Shown here: piece after piece, positions 36,320-46,181 of the stretch
Position numbering within the stretch: the stretch's first letter is position 1
Layout: each line of letters starts with the position of its first letter
DNA from: Sphingomonas insulae
GTDB lineage: Bacteria; Pseudomonadota; Alphaproteobacteria; Sphingomonadales; Sphingomonadaceae
NCBI RefSeq assembly: GCF_010450875.1
Contig: NZ_CP048422.1
Span: 799,001 to 863,000 of the forward strand
DNA: 64,000 bases
Direction of reading: 5' to 3'
Made by a program: the position numbers and the translations under genes
The notes under the pieces: model-generated
The model's database searches: none
Seen by the model: the letters and a program-made list of their open reading frames with translations, nothing else
Told to the model about the DNA's origin: nothing

Positions 36320-38938
36320 TCACGCCAGGCTTTTCGAGGCCTGTTCGAAGAGGTCGCGCGACAGGCCCGGCGTCGCGACGATCCGCTGCAATTCGGCGCG
36401 CATCAGGGCGGATCGTTTCTCATCGAAGCGCCGCCAGCGTCCGAGCGGCGGCAACAGCTTTGCGGCGGTCTGCGGATTGAGCTTGTCGAGTGCGATCAGC
36501 TGGTCGGCGAGGAAGCGGTAGCCGGAGCCGTCGGCCGCGTTGAAGGCGCGCTGATTGGCGCCATAGGCCCCGATCAGCGATCGCGCCCGGTTGGGATTGG
36601 CGAGCGTGAAATCGGGATGGCGGGCGAGTTCCGCGACCAGCCGTCCGGTATCGTCGCGGGACGACAGCGCCTGCGTCTGGAACCATTTGTCGATGACCAG
36701 GCCGTTGCCGGCATAGCGATTGTAGAAGATGTCGAGCGCCGCCTCGCGTTCGTCGGCATAGCCGTTGGCGAGGGTGTTGAGCGCCCCCTGGCGATCCGTC
36801 ATGTTGTCCGCCGCCTCGAACTGGCGGAAGGCGATCGTCGCCGCATCGGCCGCGCCGCTCGCCGCGATGTAGCTGAGCGCGACGCTGCGCAGGCGGCGAT
36901 GCCCCTTGGCGGCGGGGCTGTAGACATAGGGGCCGGTCGGCGCCTGCTCATAGGCGTCGCGCCACTGGTCGGCCAGTCGCATGCCCAGGTCGCGGCGCAA
37001 CGCTTCGCGGGCGCGGTGGATGGCATCGGGGTCGACCAGCGCCAGTTGGTCGCCGACGAAGCTTTCCGACGGCAGCAGCACCGCCTCTGCGACGAAGGCC
37101 GGGTCGAGCGCGCGATCGGCGAGCGTGTTCGCCACCGCGGTGACGACCGCCGCGTGATCGCCGTCGCCCTCGATCACCGCTGCGACCAGCGTATCCAGCA
37201 TCAGCTGCTGCATCGCTTCGTAGCGCGCGAAGGGATCGTCGTCGTGCGCGCTAAGGAAGCCCAGTTCGGCGGCGCTGCGATCGCTTTCGATGATCACGGG
37301 CGCCGAGAAGCCGCGATTGATCGACAGCACCGGGCGCTCGGTAATGCCGTCGAACACGATCGTGCTGGCCGCCTGATCGAGCAGGACCAGCTGTTCCTCG
37401 CCCAGCGCGCGCCCGGTTTCGCCGCCGAACAGCTTGATCTTGAGCGGCAGCACCATCGGCTGCTTGTCGGGTTGTCCCGGCGTGCCCGGCACATGCTGCG
37501 CCAGTCGCAGCGTCGCGCGCCCCTCGCCTGCCTCGTGCGCCAGGCTGGCGGCAACGCGCGGCGTGCCGGCCTGGCTGTACCACAGCCGGAATTGGGCCAG
37601 GTCCCGGCCGCTCGCATCCTCCATGCAGGCAACGAAATCCTCGCACGTCGCCGCGGTGCCGTCGAAGCGGTCGAAATACAGGTCGGTGCCCGCGCGGAAA
37701 CCCTGCGGCCCCAGGATCGTCGCGATCATCCGGATCAGCTCGGCGCCCTTATTGTAGATGGTCGCGGTGTAGAAGTTGCTGATCTCCAGATAGCTTTCCG
37801 GGCGCACGGGGTGGGCGAGCGGGCCGGCATCCTCGGGGAACTGCGCCGCGCGCAGGCCGCGGACGTCCTCGATCCGCTTGACCGCCGCCGATCCCTGATC
37901 CGCCGAAAAGCCCTGGTCGCGATAGACGGTGAAACCTTCCTTGAGACTGAGCTGGAACCAGTCGCGGCAGGTGATGCGGTTGCCCGACCAATTGTGGAAA
38001 TATTCGTGCGCGACCACGGCGGCGATCCCGTCATAATCATAGTCGGTGGCGGTATCGGGGTCGGCGAGGATGTAGCGGCTGTTGAAGATGTTCAGCCCCT
38101 TGTTCTCCATCGCGCCGAAGTTGAAATCGTCGACCGCGACGACGTTGAACACGTCGAGGTCGTATTCGCGGCCATAGACGCGCTCGTCCCACGCCATCGA
38201 CAGCTTCAGGGCATGCAGCGCGTGGTGGGTCTTCTCGATATCGGTGGCGCGCACCCAGATGCCGAGCGCGACCGTCCGCCCCGATGCGGTGGTGAAGGTG
38301 CCGCGGTTCACCGCCAGGTCGCCAGCGACCAGCGCGAACAGATAGGATGGCTTGGGAAAGGGGTCGTCCCATTCGGCCCAGTGACGCCCGCCGGACTCGC
38401 CGGGCATGTCACCGGCGTCGACCGGGTCGCCATTGGCGAGCAGCACCGGATAGCGGACCTTGTCCGCCTCCAGCCGCACGCGATAGCGGCTCAGCACGTC
38501 GGGCCGATCGGGGAAATAGGTGATTCGCCGAAACCCCTCGGCCTCGCATTGCGTGCACAGGTTCCCGCCGCTGGCGTACAGGCCCATGAGCTGCGTGTTG
38601 CGTTCGGGCGCGATCACGACCTCGGTCTCGACGCTGTGCGTGGCGCCGGTCAGCGGAACGACGAGCTGTTCGCCCTCGATCCGCCAGTCGTTCACCGCCA
38701 CGCCATCGACACGCACCGCCAGCGGTTCCTGCCCGGCGCCGTGCAGCCGCAACGGTTCGCCATGCTCGCCGTTGCGCGTAACCGACAGCGTCGCGGTGAC
38801 GCGGGTCGCCGCCGCGTCGAGCGCGAAGACCAGCCGCGTGTCCGGCACGAGCCATGCCGGCGGGCGGTAATCGTGGCGGCTGATCGGACCCACGGTGTCA
38901 TGGGCGGGAGCGGCTATGGCTTGCGAGACGTCGAGCAT
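36320..38938 (-). CDS. pepN: aminopeptidase N
   Basis: An 872-residue M1 zinc metallopeptidase that trims N-terminal residues from peptides in the cytoplasm. The exopeptidase motif GAMENKGLNIFN and the zinc site VVAHEYFHNWSGNRITCRDW with the third ligand Glu in LKEGFTVYRD are intact. AEGFRRITYFPDRPDVLSRY is the PepN substrate-entry block. The C-terminal Ig-like and helical domains continue to DLFEQASKSLA. ATG 38938 (MLDVSQAIAAP) follows AAAGG; the in-frame ATG at 38977 adds 13 residues without a site. Converges on the TPP enzyme. Confidence 0.96.
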   Translation of the reverse strand: MLDVSQAIAAPAHDTVGPISRHDYRPPAWLVPDTRLVFALDAAATRVTATLSVTRNGEHGEPLRLHGAGQEPLAVRVDGVAVNDWRIEGEQLVVPLTGATHSVETEVVIAPERNTQLMGLYASGGNLCTQCEAEGFRRITYFPDRPDVLSRYRVRLEADKVRYPVLLANGDPVDAGDMPGESGGRHWAEWDDPFPKPSYLFALVAGDLAVNRGTFTTASGRTVALGIWVRATDIEKTHHALHALKLSMAWDERVYGREYDLDVFNVVAVDDFNFGAMENKGLNIFNSRYILADPDTATDYDYDGIAAVVAHEYFHNWSGNRITCRDWFQLSLKEGFTVYRDQGFSADQGSAAVKRIEDVRGLRAAQFPEDAGPLAHPVRPESYLEISNFYTATIYNKGAELIRMIATILGPQGFRAGTDLYFDRFDGTAATCEDFVACMEDASGRDLAQFRLWYSQAGTPRVAASLAHEAGEGRATLRLAQHVPGTPGQPDKQPMVLPLKIKLFGGETGRALGEEQLVLLDQAASTIVFDGITERPVLSINRGFSAPVIIESDRSAAELGFLSAHDDDPFARYEAMQQLMLDTLVAAVIEGDGDHAAVVTAVANTLADRALDPAFVAEAVLLPSESFVGDQLALVDPDAIHRAREALRRDLGMRLADQWRDAYEQAPTGPYVYSPAAKGHRRLRSVALSYIAASGAADAATIAFRQFEAADNMTDRQGALNTLANGYADEREAALDIFYNRYAGNGLVIDKWFQTQALSSRDDTGRLVAELARHPDFTLANPNRARSLIGAYGANQRAFNAADGSGYRFLADQLIALDKLNPQTAAKLLPPLGRWRRFDEKRSALMRAELQRIVATPGLSRDLFEQASKSLA

Positions 38939-39088
38939 GGTACCTTTATAGGAGCACGCGGCCATGCCGCCAGTCATTCCTCTTGATCGGTCGTTCCCCG
39001 CGAACGGTCACCAGGAGGACGTCGCCGGCTTGGCGCCGCCCGGTGCCCCTGTTACGCTGGCGCCATCCAGAGTGAGAGCTTCCATCGC

Positions 39089-40786
39089 ATGATCCGTTTC
39101 CCGAGCGCGCTTGTCGCGCTGGCGCTTGCCACGCCCGTATGCGCGCAGACCCCGCCGCCGCCGGCAGCACCTTCGCGGAATGCGGTGGCGGCCAACGCCC
39201 TGCTGACGAGGGCCCTGCCCGCCGACCAGGCGGCGATGAAGGCGCACGTCATGTTCCTCGCCTCCGACGCGATGAAGGGACGCGAGGCGGGCAGCCCGGA
39301 ATTCGACATCGCCGCGCAATATGTCGCGGCGCAATTCTATGCCGCCGGCCTGCGCCCCGCCGGCGACGACGGCGGTTATCTGCAGCGCGTACCGCTGGTC
39401 GTCTACAAGGCGGCGGACAAGGGCGCGCTGACCTGGTCCGCCGGCAAGGGCGCGATCACGCCGCTCGTCTTCGGAGAGGATTACAGCCCGACCGCCAACC
39501 CGGCACGCGCCGAAACGACCGTATCCGCACCGGTGGTGTTCGCCGGCCGCGGCATCGTCGCACCCCAGTTCGGCGTCGACGATTATGCCGGCGTCGATGT
39601 CCGCGGCAAGATCGTCGCGATCCTCGGCGGCTCGCCGACGAGCTTTCCCGGCGAAGAGCGATCCTATTTCGGATCGCTCGCGACCAAGGCGCAACTCGCG
39701 GCGGCGCGCGGCGCGGTCGGCATCGTGGTGCTCGAGGCGCCGCGGGCCGGTCCGCGCGACCGCCCATTCTCTGCGCTGGCCGCCGGCTATGCCAACCCCC
39801 GCACGACATGGGCGACGCCCGACGGTGTCGGTACCAGCCCTGCCGCGACCACGCCGGTCCTCGCCACGATCAGCCAGGCGGGCGCTGCCAAGCTGTTCGC
39901 CGGCAGTGCGACGCCGTGGGCGAGGATCGTCGCGCAATCCAAGGCGGACAATGCGCGATATACCGCGATGCCGCTGGCCGGCACGCTGACCGCGACGACG
40001 CGGACCAGCTTTGCGCCCGCGCTGAGCAGCAACGTCGTCGGGATCGTGCCGGGCAGCGACCCGGTGGTCGGCAAGCAAGTCGTCATCCTGTCCGCGCACC
40101 TCGACCATATCGGCGTGTCGCCGGAGCGGCCCGGCGATGCGCCGGATCGCGACCGGATCAACAACGGTGCGCTCGACAATGCGATCGGCATCGCCAGCCT
40201 GATCGAGGAAGCGAAGCGCTTCACCGCCAGCGGCAGGCCGCCGAAGCGGACCGTCATGTTCCTGGCGGTGACGGGCGAGGAAAAGGGGCTGGTTGGATCG
40301 AGCTGGTTCGTTGATCATCCGACCGTGCCGATCGACACCATCGTCGCCGACGTCAATCTCGACATGCCGGTGCTGCTGTACCGGTTCGAGGACATGATCG
40401 CCTTTGGTGCGCAACGATCGACGCTGGGACCGATCGTCACCAAGGCGGTCAACGCGGTCGGCGTCGGCCTGTCGCCCGATCCGATGCCGGAACAGGGGTT
40501 CTTCACCCGATCGGACCATTTCAACTTCGTCCGCAAGGGCATCCCCGCGGTGTTCCTGTGGCCGGGCATCAAGGGTGCCGGCCGCGCGCCGTTCGAGGAT
40601 TTCCTCGCCAATCGCTACCATCGGCCCGGTGACGATCTGACCCAGCCGATCCTGTGGGATCAGGGCGTGCGGTTCGTCGCGACCAATTACGCGATCGCGC
40701 GAGAGATTGCGGACGGGGCGGCGCGCCCGGTGTGGAACAAGGGCGATTATTTCGGGACGACGTACCACGGCCCGATGGCGCAATAG
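39089..40786 (+). CDS. exported M28 family metallopeptidase
   Basis: A 565-residue secreted peptidase with a Sec signal (MIRFPSALVALALATPVCAQ, cleavage after CAQ or VCA). A PA domain lies between the halves (APVVFAGRGIVAPQFGVDDY). The di-zinc site of family M28 is complete: His in LSAHLDHIGV, bridging Asp in NNGALDNAIG, catalytic Glu pair in TGEEKGLVGS, Asp in NLDMPV, and His in NRYHRPGDD. It probably acts as an aminopeptidase or carboxypeptidase in the periplasm. Diverges from pepN, 150 bp apart, so peptide breakdown is clustered here. Confidence 0.92.
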   Translation: MIRFPSALVALALATPVCAQTPPPPAAPSRNAVAANALLTRALPADQAAMKAHVMFLASDAMKGREAGSPEFDIAAQYVAAQFYAAGLRPAGDDGGYLQRVPLVVYKAADKGALTWSAGKGAITPLVFGEDYSPTANPARAETTVSAPVVFAGRGIVAPQFGVDDYAGVDVRGKIVAILGGSPTSFPGEERSYFGSLATKAQLAAARGAVGIVVLEAPRAGPRDRPFSALAAGYANPRTTWATPDGVGTSPAATTPVLATISQAGAAKLFAGSATPWARIVAQSKADNARYTAMPLAGTLTATTRTSFAPALSSNVVGIVPGSDPVVGKQVVILSAHLDHIGVSPERPGDAPDRDRINNGALDNAIGIASLIEEAKRFTASGRPPKRTVMFLAVTGEEKGLVGSSWFVDHPTVPIDTIVADVNLDMPVLLYRFEDMIAFGAQRSTLGPIVTKAVNAVGVGLSPDPMPEQGFFTRSDHFNFVRKGIPAVFLWPGIKGAGRAPFEDFLANRYHRPGDDLTQPILWDQGVRFVATNYAIAREIADGAARPVWNKGDYFGTTYHGPMAQ

Positions 40787-40851
40787 GGCGCGGGTACCGG
40801 AATGACGAACGGGGTGCGAGCCATGTGTCAGCTGCAAAAGCGGAGGGCGGC

Positions 40852-41670
40852 ATGCTGCTGATCTTCGGGCTCGGCTATACCGCCGGCCGCATCGCCGCGG
40901 CATGGCCGGGAGCGACGATGGGTACGACCCGCGACGGGCGGGACGGTACGTTGCGCTTCGACGATGAGGGCGCGGTCCGTCCCGCGATCGCCGCCGCCAC
41001 GCATATCCTGTCGTCGGTGCCGCCGGACGGCGATGCCGATCCCGTGCTCTGCTGCTATGGCGATGCACTGTCCGGGCGATGGCTCGGCTATCTGTCGTCG
41101 ACCGGCGTCTATGGCGATGCCGGCGGCGCCTGGGTCGATGAACGGGCACCCACCGGAACGGGCCGCCGTTCGGCCCGCGCCGCCGCCGATGCGGCATGGC
41201 TCGATCGGGCCGCGCATGTGTTCCGACTGCCCGGGATCTACGGCCCCGGCCGATCGCCGCTCGACCGGGTGCGGCAGGGCAGGGCGCACCGGGTCGGCCT
41301 GCCCGACCAGGTGTTCAGCCGCGTGCACGTCGACGACATCGTCGCAGGCGTGCTCGCCTCGGTTGTCGCGCCTGCGGGAGCGTATAATCTGGCGGACGAC
41401 CTGCCCTGTTCGCAGGACGACGTCGTCACCTTCGCCGCACGGTTGCTCGGGTTGCCGCCGCCGCCGCTGGTCGGGATCGAGACGCTGTCGCCGATGGCGC
41501 GGGGTTTCTATGCGGAGAACCGGCGCGTCGCGAACGGCAAGGCGAAGCGGGTGCTCGGCTGGCGTCCCGCCTATCCGACCTATCGATTGGGCCTGCGCGC
41601 CCTCAACGCGATGACCAGCCCGACCCCCGCCAGCGCCGCGCCCGCCGCTGCGAGTGGCGACCAGCGATAG
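40852..41670 (+). CDS. NAD(P)-dependent epimerase/dehydratase-like SDR (YeeZ type)
   Basis: A 272-residue Rossmann-fold protein of the atypical extended-SDR group. The nucleotide-binding motif is LLIFGLGYTAGRIAAAWPG (G-x-G-x-x-A/G), then THILSSVPPDGDADPVL, LGYLSSTGVYGDAGGAWVDE, a conserved FRLPGIYGPGRSPLDRV and VHVDDIVAGVLAS. ATG 40852 follows GGAGGGCGG; upstream open frame is part of the M28 gene in another phase. Substrate unknown. Its last 30 codons overlap, on the opposite strand, the 3' end of the EamA gene. Confidence 0.88.
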   Translation: MLLIFGLGYTAGRIAAAWPGATMGTTRDGRDGTLRFDDEGAVRPAIAAATHILSSVPPDGDADPVLCCYGDALSGRWLGYLSSTGVYGDAGGAWVDERAPTGTGRRSARAAADAAWLDRAAHVFRLPGIYGPGRSPLDRVRQGRAHRVGLPDQVFSRVHVDDIVAGVLASVVAPAGAYNLADDLPCSQDDVVTFAARLLGLPPPPLVGIETLSPMARGFYAENRRVANGKAKRVLGWRPAYPTYRLGLRALNAMTSPTPASAAPAAASGDQR

Positions 41671-42497
41671 CCCTCGAACAAAGTCGACAGCAGCATTGCG
41701 ATCACCGGCACGATCACGCTGGAATAGGCGGCCTTGGCCGGGCCGATCACCCGCAGCACCCGGTAATAGAGCGGGAAGGCCACCGCCGATCCCGCCAGCC
41801 CGAGATACAGGATGCCGGCCCAATACGAGGGTCGCATCTCGATCACCGGCGGTCCGGTCAGCCACCAGGCGATCGCACCGTCCATGCCCGCGCCCAGCAG
41901 CATCGCGATCGCCAGTGTCGCCATCATGGGATAGCGCCGCGCCGTGGGCGTCGCCTGGAACACGTTGGCCAACGATGCAGCGAGGATCGCCATGCCGGTG
42001 AAGCCGATGCCGGCGATCGTCGCGGCGGTGCCGGCCGGACCGGTCCGCGCTTCATGCAGGAACAGCAGCGCGATACCCGCCATCGCCACTGCCGATCCGA
42101 CGATCAGCTGTCCGCCCATCCGCTGCCCCAGCAACACCCGCGCGAACAGCGCGTTCGGCACCAGCAGGATCGCGAACACCACCGCGACGAGGCCCGATGT
42201 GATGTGATGTTCGGCGCGGTAGACGAAATTGAAGTTCAGGCAGAATTGCAGCAGGCCGATCGCGGCCGCGAATGCCCAGCCGCGCGTGTCCAGCGCGAAC
42301 CGTTCGCCCTTCACCTTCGCCACCACGACCATAGCGAGGCCGGCGACGATGAAGCGATAGGTCACCGACCAGCTCGGCGGCACGATGCCCAGCTGGTCGC
42401 GGATCACCAGCCACGTCGACCCCCAGATCAGCGTGACGAGCGCGAAGGGGACAAGGATCGCCGCCCGCGTCGACTGTGGCGGCGGCGCGCCGGTCAC
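41580..42497 (-). CDS. EamA (DMT) family transporter
   Basis: A 305-residue inner-membrane exporter with the duplicated EamA fold: about ten helices in two halves, first half from LVPFALVTLIWGSTWLVI (the common IWGSTWL start), second from IGFTGMAILAASLANVFQAT to AAAGAALAGVGLVIAL. The GTG start at 42497 overlaps the stop of the threonine aldolase (GTGA), so both are co-translated; export of an amino acid or a metabolite is possible but not shown. A longer frame upstream to 43310 is aldolase antiphase shadow. It ends inside the SDR gene's C-terminus. Confidence 0.9.
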   Translation of the reverse strand: MTGAPPPQSTRAAILVPFALVTLIWGSTWLVIRDQLGIVPPSWSVTYRFIVAGLAMVVVAKVKGERFALDTRGWAFAAAIGLLQFCLNFNFVYRAEHHITSGLVAVVFAILLVPNALFARVLLGQRMGGQLIVGSAVAMAGIALLFLHEARTGPAGTAATIAGIGFTGMAILAASLANVFQATPTARRYPMMATLAIAMLLGAGMDGAIAWWLTGPPVIEMRPSYWAGILYLGLAGSAVAFPLYYRVLRVIGPAKAAYSSVIVPVIAMLLSTLFEGYRWSPLAAAGAALAGVGLVIALRARRPNR

Positions 42498-43495
42498 AAT
42501 TGCCCGATCGCCTGCGCCAGCAGTGCGACATGCTCTGCCGGACTGTCCCAGGCCGTCACCAGCCGGATTTCGCCCGCCGCCCAATCGTAGAAGTCGAAGC
42601 CCTTCGCCCGCAGCGCCGCGGCTTCGTCGGGCGTGGCGCGCAGGAACACCTCGTTCGCCTCCACCGGGTGGACCAGCCGTGCGCCCGCCGCTGCCGCCAG
42701 CGCCGTAGCGCGCGCATTGGCTGCACGGGCGTTGGCAAGCCACAGATCGTCGTCGAGCATCGCCAGCACCTGCGCCGCGAGATAGCGGCCCTTGGAGAAC
42801 AGCAGGCCCGCCCGCTTGCGCCGGTACAGGGTCGCGCCGGCAAGCTCGGGCTTGAAGAACACCAGCGCCTCGGCACTCATCGCGCCGTTCTTGACGAAGC
42901 CGAAGCTCAGCGCGTCGACGCCGGCCTGCCACGTCACCTCCGCCGGGGTGCAGCCGAGCGTCGCCATCGCATTGGCGAAGCGCGCGCCGTCCATATGCAG
43001 GCCGAGCGCGCGCTCCTGCGCCAGCGCGCCGATCGCTGCGACCTCGTCCGGCGTGTAGACCCGGCCGTATTCGGTGGCGTTGGTGATCGAGATCGCATGG
43101 GGCTGCACCCGGTGCACGTCGTCGGCGATGGCGTCGACGACCGCGCGGATCGTATCCGGCGTCAGCTTCGCACCCTCGCCGTCGGCGAGGAACAGCTTGG
43201 CGCCGTGGGTATAGAATTCGGGTGCACCGCCCTCGTCGTTCTGGATGTGCGCGTCGCGATGACAGACGACGCCGCCATGCGGGGGGCAGAGCGCGGCGAG
43301 CGCCAGGCAATTGGCGGCCGTACCGGTCGGTACCCAGATCGCCATGACATCCGTCCCGAACAGGTCGGACAGGCGCCCATCGAGCGCCCTGGACCGGGCA
43401 TCGCCGTCATAGGCGGTGTCGAGCCTGTTGGCCTCGGCCAGCGCGGCCATGACCCTGGGGTGGACCGGCGCGGCATTGTCGGAAAAGAAACGCAT
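42494..43495 (-). CDS. low-specificity L-threonine aldolase family protein
   Basis: A 333-residue fold-type I PLP enzyme that cleaves L-threonine or L-allo-threonine to glycine and acetaldehyde. The start MRFFSDNAAPVHPRVMAALA is the family's FxSDN opening, followed by WVPTGTAANCLALAAL and HMDGARFANAMATL (Asp for the PLP ring). The PLP lysine is in DALSFGFVKNGAMSAEALVF, the variant typical of this beta-eliminating lyase-related branch. The C-terminus FYDWAAGEIRLVTAWDS is conserved. It is coupled to the exporter gene and diverges from the DUF885 gene, 93 bp away. Confidence 0.93.
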   Translation of the reverse strand: MRFFSDNAAPVHPRVMAALAEANRLDTAYDGDARSRALDGRLSDLFGTDVMAIWVPTGTAANCLALAALCPPHGGVVCHRDAHIQNDEGGAPEFYTHGAKLFLADGEGAKLTPDTIRAVVDAIADDVHRVQPHAISITNATEYGRVYTPDEVAAIGALAQERALGLHMDGARFANAMATLGCTPAEVTWQAGVDALSFGFVKNGAMSAEALVFFKPELAGATLYRRKRAGLLFSKGRYLAAQVLAMLDDDLWLANARAANARATALAAAAGARLVHPVEANEVFLRATPDEAAALRAKGFDFYDWAAGEIRLVTAWDSPAEHVALLAQAIGQL

Positions 43496-43588
43496 GGGTC
43501 CGCTCTGCTGTCCGATGTCGGCAGCGTCAACCAGCCTATCGCCTTTGCGCCGCGTCTTGCTAAGCTTGCCGGCAAAGGGGAATTGTCC

Positions 43589-45388
43589 ATGCGCCATCTG
43601 ATCGCGAGCCTGCTGCTCGCCGCCGTTTCGACACCCGCGCTCGGCCAGGCGCTGCCGCCGCCGGTACCGCTGCCCGGCGACGGGGCGGAGGATGCGCGGC
43701 TGAAACGGCTGTTCTACGACAGCGACGAACGGGACCTGGCGCTCGACCCGATCAGTGCGATCATGCGCGGCGACATGCGCTACGCCGACCGCTTCGGCGA
43801 CTATCTGACCGATGCGGCGACGGCGCGCGAACAGCGCAATCTGCAGGCCGACCTTGCGGCGCTGAAGGCGATCGACCGTGCGAAGCTGACCAAGGTCGAC
43901 CAGATCGCCTATGACGTGTTCCGCAACACCGCGGAGGTCAACCTGCGCGGCTATGCCCCGGCGATCCAGTCGGTCACGCGGCTGTTGCCGATCAACCACT
44001 TCGGCGGCTTCCAGACCTTCTATCCCGACTTCGCGAGCGGCAAGGGCGGCGCGCCGTTCAAGACGGTCGCCGACTATGACAACAACCTGAAGCGCAACGC
44101 CGGCTATGCCGCGCTGTACGATCGCGCCATCGCCCGTTTCCGCGAGGGCATGGCGAAGGGCATCGTCCACCCCCGGCTGGTGGTCGAGAACATGATCGCG
44201 CAGTTCGACAACCTGATCGCGCAGGGTGTCGAGGGATCGGTGTTCTATGCACCGGTCACGATGTTCCCGGCGGACATCCCCGCTGCCGATCGCCGGCGCC
44301 TGACCGCCGCCTATGCCGCACAGGTCCGCGACGTCATCACGCCGGCGCATCGCAAGATGCGTGATTTCCTGAAGGCCGACTATCTGCCCAAGGCGCGCGA
44401 GACGGTCGGTCTGTCGGCTATGCCAGGTGGTGCGGCGCTGTATGCCTATCGCATCGAGCAGAGCACGACGCTGCCGTTGCAGGCGGAGTGGGTCCACCAG
44501 CTCGGCCTGTCCGAGGTGGCGCGGATCACCGCAGCCATGGAGACGCAGAAGACCGCCGCGGGCTTCAAGGGGACGCTGGCGCAGTTCTTCGACTATCTGC
44601 GCACCGAAAAGCGTTTCCAGCCGAACTCCGCCGCGGAGGTGCGCAGCGATTACGAGGCGATCGGCAAGCGGATCGATGCCCGCGTCCGCGAGCAATTCGC
44701 GCTGATCCCCAAGACTCCGCTCGAAATCCGGCCGGTGCCCGACTATCGCGCCAAGAGCGATGCGGCCGGCAGCTATCAGGACGGTACGCCCGACGGCAAG
44801 CGGCCGGGCATCTTCTACTACAACACCTACGACCTGCCGAGCCGCTACACCTGGGGCATGGAGACGCTGTACCTGCACGAGGCGGTGCCGGGACACCATT
44901 TCCAGATCGCGCTGGCGCAGGAGAATACCGCATTGCCGGCGTTCATGCGGTTCGGCGGCAACACCGCTTACGTCGAGGGATGGGCGCTGTACGCGGAGAC
45001 GCTGTGGAAGTCGCTGGGGATGGAGACCGATCCGTACCAGCGCATGGGTGGCCTGAACGACGAGATGCTGCGGGCGATGCGGCTGGTGGTCGACACCGGC
45101 ATCCACGCCAAGGGCTGGAGCCGCGACCGGGCGATCGCGTACATGCTCGCCAACTCGGCGATGCCCAAGACCGATGCCACCGCCGAGGTGGAGCGGTATA
45201 TCGCGATTCCGGGACAGGCGCTCGCCTACAAGATCGGGCAGCTGACGATCCTGCGCCTGAAGGCGGAGGCGCAGGCGAAGCAGAGTGCGGCATTCGACCC
45301 GCGCGCGTTCCACGCCGCCGTACTCGACAGCGGCGCGCTGCCGATGCCGGTGCTGGAAGCGAAGCTGAAGGGTTGGATGGCACAATAG
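43589..45388 (+). CDS. exported DUF885 family protein (putative metallopeptidase-like)
   Basis: A 599-residue periplasmic protein with Sec signal MRHLIASLLLAAVSTPALGQ. Family DUF885 is marked by METLYLHEAVPGHHFQIALA, whose HEAxPGHHxQ resembles a gluzincin metal site, by FYYNTYDLPSRYTWGMETLY and by YVEGWALYAETLWKSLGME. Later comes the PGQALAYKIGQLTILRLKAE block. Peptidase activity is likely from the motif but unproven. ATG 43589; the same frame is open far upstream only because it lies antisense to the aldolase gene. Gene ends six bases before the convergent hypothetical. Confidence 0.9.
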   Translation: MRHLIASLLLAAVSTPALGQALPPPVPLPGDGAEDARLKRLFYDSDERDLALDPISAIMRGDMRYADRFGDYLTDAATAREQRNLQADLAALKAIDRAKLTKVDQIAYDVFRNTAEVNLRGYAPAIQSVTRLLPINHFGGFQTFYPDFASGKGGAPFKTVADYDNNLKRNAGYAALYDRAIARFREGMAKGIVHPRLVVENMIAQFDNLIAQGVEGSVFYAPVTMFPADIPAADRRRLTAAYAAQVRDVITPAHRKMRDFLKADYLPKARETVGLSAMPGGAALYAYRIEQSTTLPLQAEWVHQLGLSEVARITAAMETQKTAAGFKGTLAQFFDYLRTEKRFQPNSAAEVRSDYEAIGKRIDARVREQFALIPKTPLEIRPVPDYRAKSDAAGSYQDGTPDGKRPGIFYYNTYDLPSRYTWGMETLYLHEAVPGHHFQIALAQENTALPAFMRFGGNTAYVEGWALYAETLWKSLGMETDPYQRMGGLNDEMLRAMRLVVDTGIHAKGWSRDRAIAYMLANSAMPKTDATAEVERYIAIPGQALAYKIGQLTILRLKAEAQAKQSAAFDPRAFHAAVLDSGALPMPVLEAKLKGWMAQ

Positions 45389-45394
45389 GCGCGG

Positions 45395-46093
45395 TCAGTC
45401 GGCGAGGGTCCGCGTGACCCGGCCGGCGGCGTCGAGGAATTCGATCCGTGCGGCGCCCGCCCTGGCGACGCGCAGGCGCAGGCGGGTGCGGCCCGCGCCA
45501 TCGTGCAGGTCGAGCAGGGCATCGCCGCTGCGATCCTTGCCGAGGAAGGCGCGTTCGTGGCCGAATGCGCCGCTGTCCTTCATGCGCTGGATCGCGGCAT
45601 CGCGCCCGGCGGGCGGCAGGCCATCGAGCCGCCGGATCGCCGCGATGTCCAGCGCGGCGTCGGGACGGTCGGCGATGCGCAGCCCGGCATCGCGATCGCC
45701 GCCGCCCTCGTTCTGGGCGAGCGCGACGACCTGATCCTGCTCATATTGGTCGAAGCTGAGATGACCGAAGGCGGCGGGCTTGCCGGCCACCGTCCGCCCT
45801 CCGAAGATCAGGCCGCCATTCTCGGTCCCCTCGTCGTTGTAGAACAGCATGCCGGCGGCATCCGTCCGGCCCGGATGCGGGTGTTCGCGCCGGCGGACGA
45901 TGAGGCCGGGGAAGCGGTCGCGGGCGGCGATGACCATGCGGATGGTGCCGTCCGCCTCCCGCACGTTGATCCGGCGAACATCGAGCGTGTCGAGGGCCGC
46001 CGGTACCGCCGCACCGGTCACCAATGCCCAGCCCACCGCCAGCGTGAGCACGCCCGCATAGACCACCAGAGCCCGCGTCGCATCGAACCGCAT
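45395..46093 (-). CDS. membrane-anchored hypothetical protein
   Basis: A 232-residue protein with one N-terminal helix (ALVVYAGVLTLAVGWALVTG), then a soluble, beta-rich, probably periplasmic domain with TLDVRRINVREADGTIRMVI, GGLIFGG and DLHDGAGRTRLRLRVARAGA. The repeated 'D..G..R..L.V' texture recalls small bacterial sandwich domains, but no family was recognised. ATG 46093 follows AAGGAGAG at a good distance. It converges tightly with the DUF885 gene and is separated from the PBP gene by a MITE-like element. Confidence 0.75.
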   Translation of the reverse strand: MRFDATRALVVYAGVLTLAVGWALVTGAAVPAALDTLDVRRINVREADGTIRMVIAARDRFPGLIVRRREHPHPGRTDAAGMLFYNDEGTENGGLIFGGRTVAGKPAAFGHLSFDQYEQDQVVALAQNEGGGDRDAGLRIADRPDAALDIAAIRRLDGLPPAGRDAAIQRMKDSGAFGHERAFLGKDRSGDALLDLHDGAGRTRLRLRVARAGAARIEFLDAAGRVTRTLAD

Positions 46094-46181
46094 CAGCCGC
46101 CTCTCCTTGGCGATCGTGTCGTGCGGATTAGTGTAGCGCGATGCGGCAGCACGGCCAGCGTGTCGATCGGGATCGACCCGC

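Noticed and set aside
41580..43310. Open frame upstream of the EamA start
   Set aside because: It overlaps the aldolase in another phase and has no membrane or family signal before the GTG at 42497.
42494..45385. A 963-codon minus-strand frame
   Set aside because: The C-terminal 333 codons are threonine aldolase; the upstream part is antisense to the DUF885 gene.
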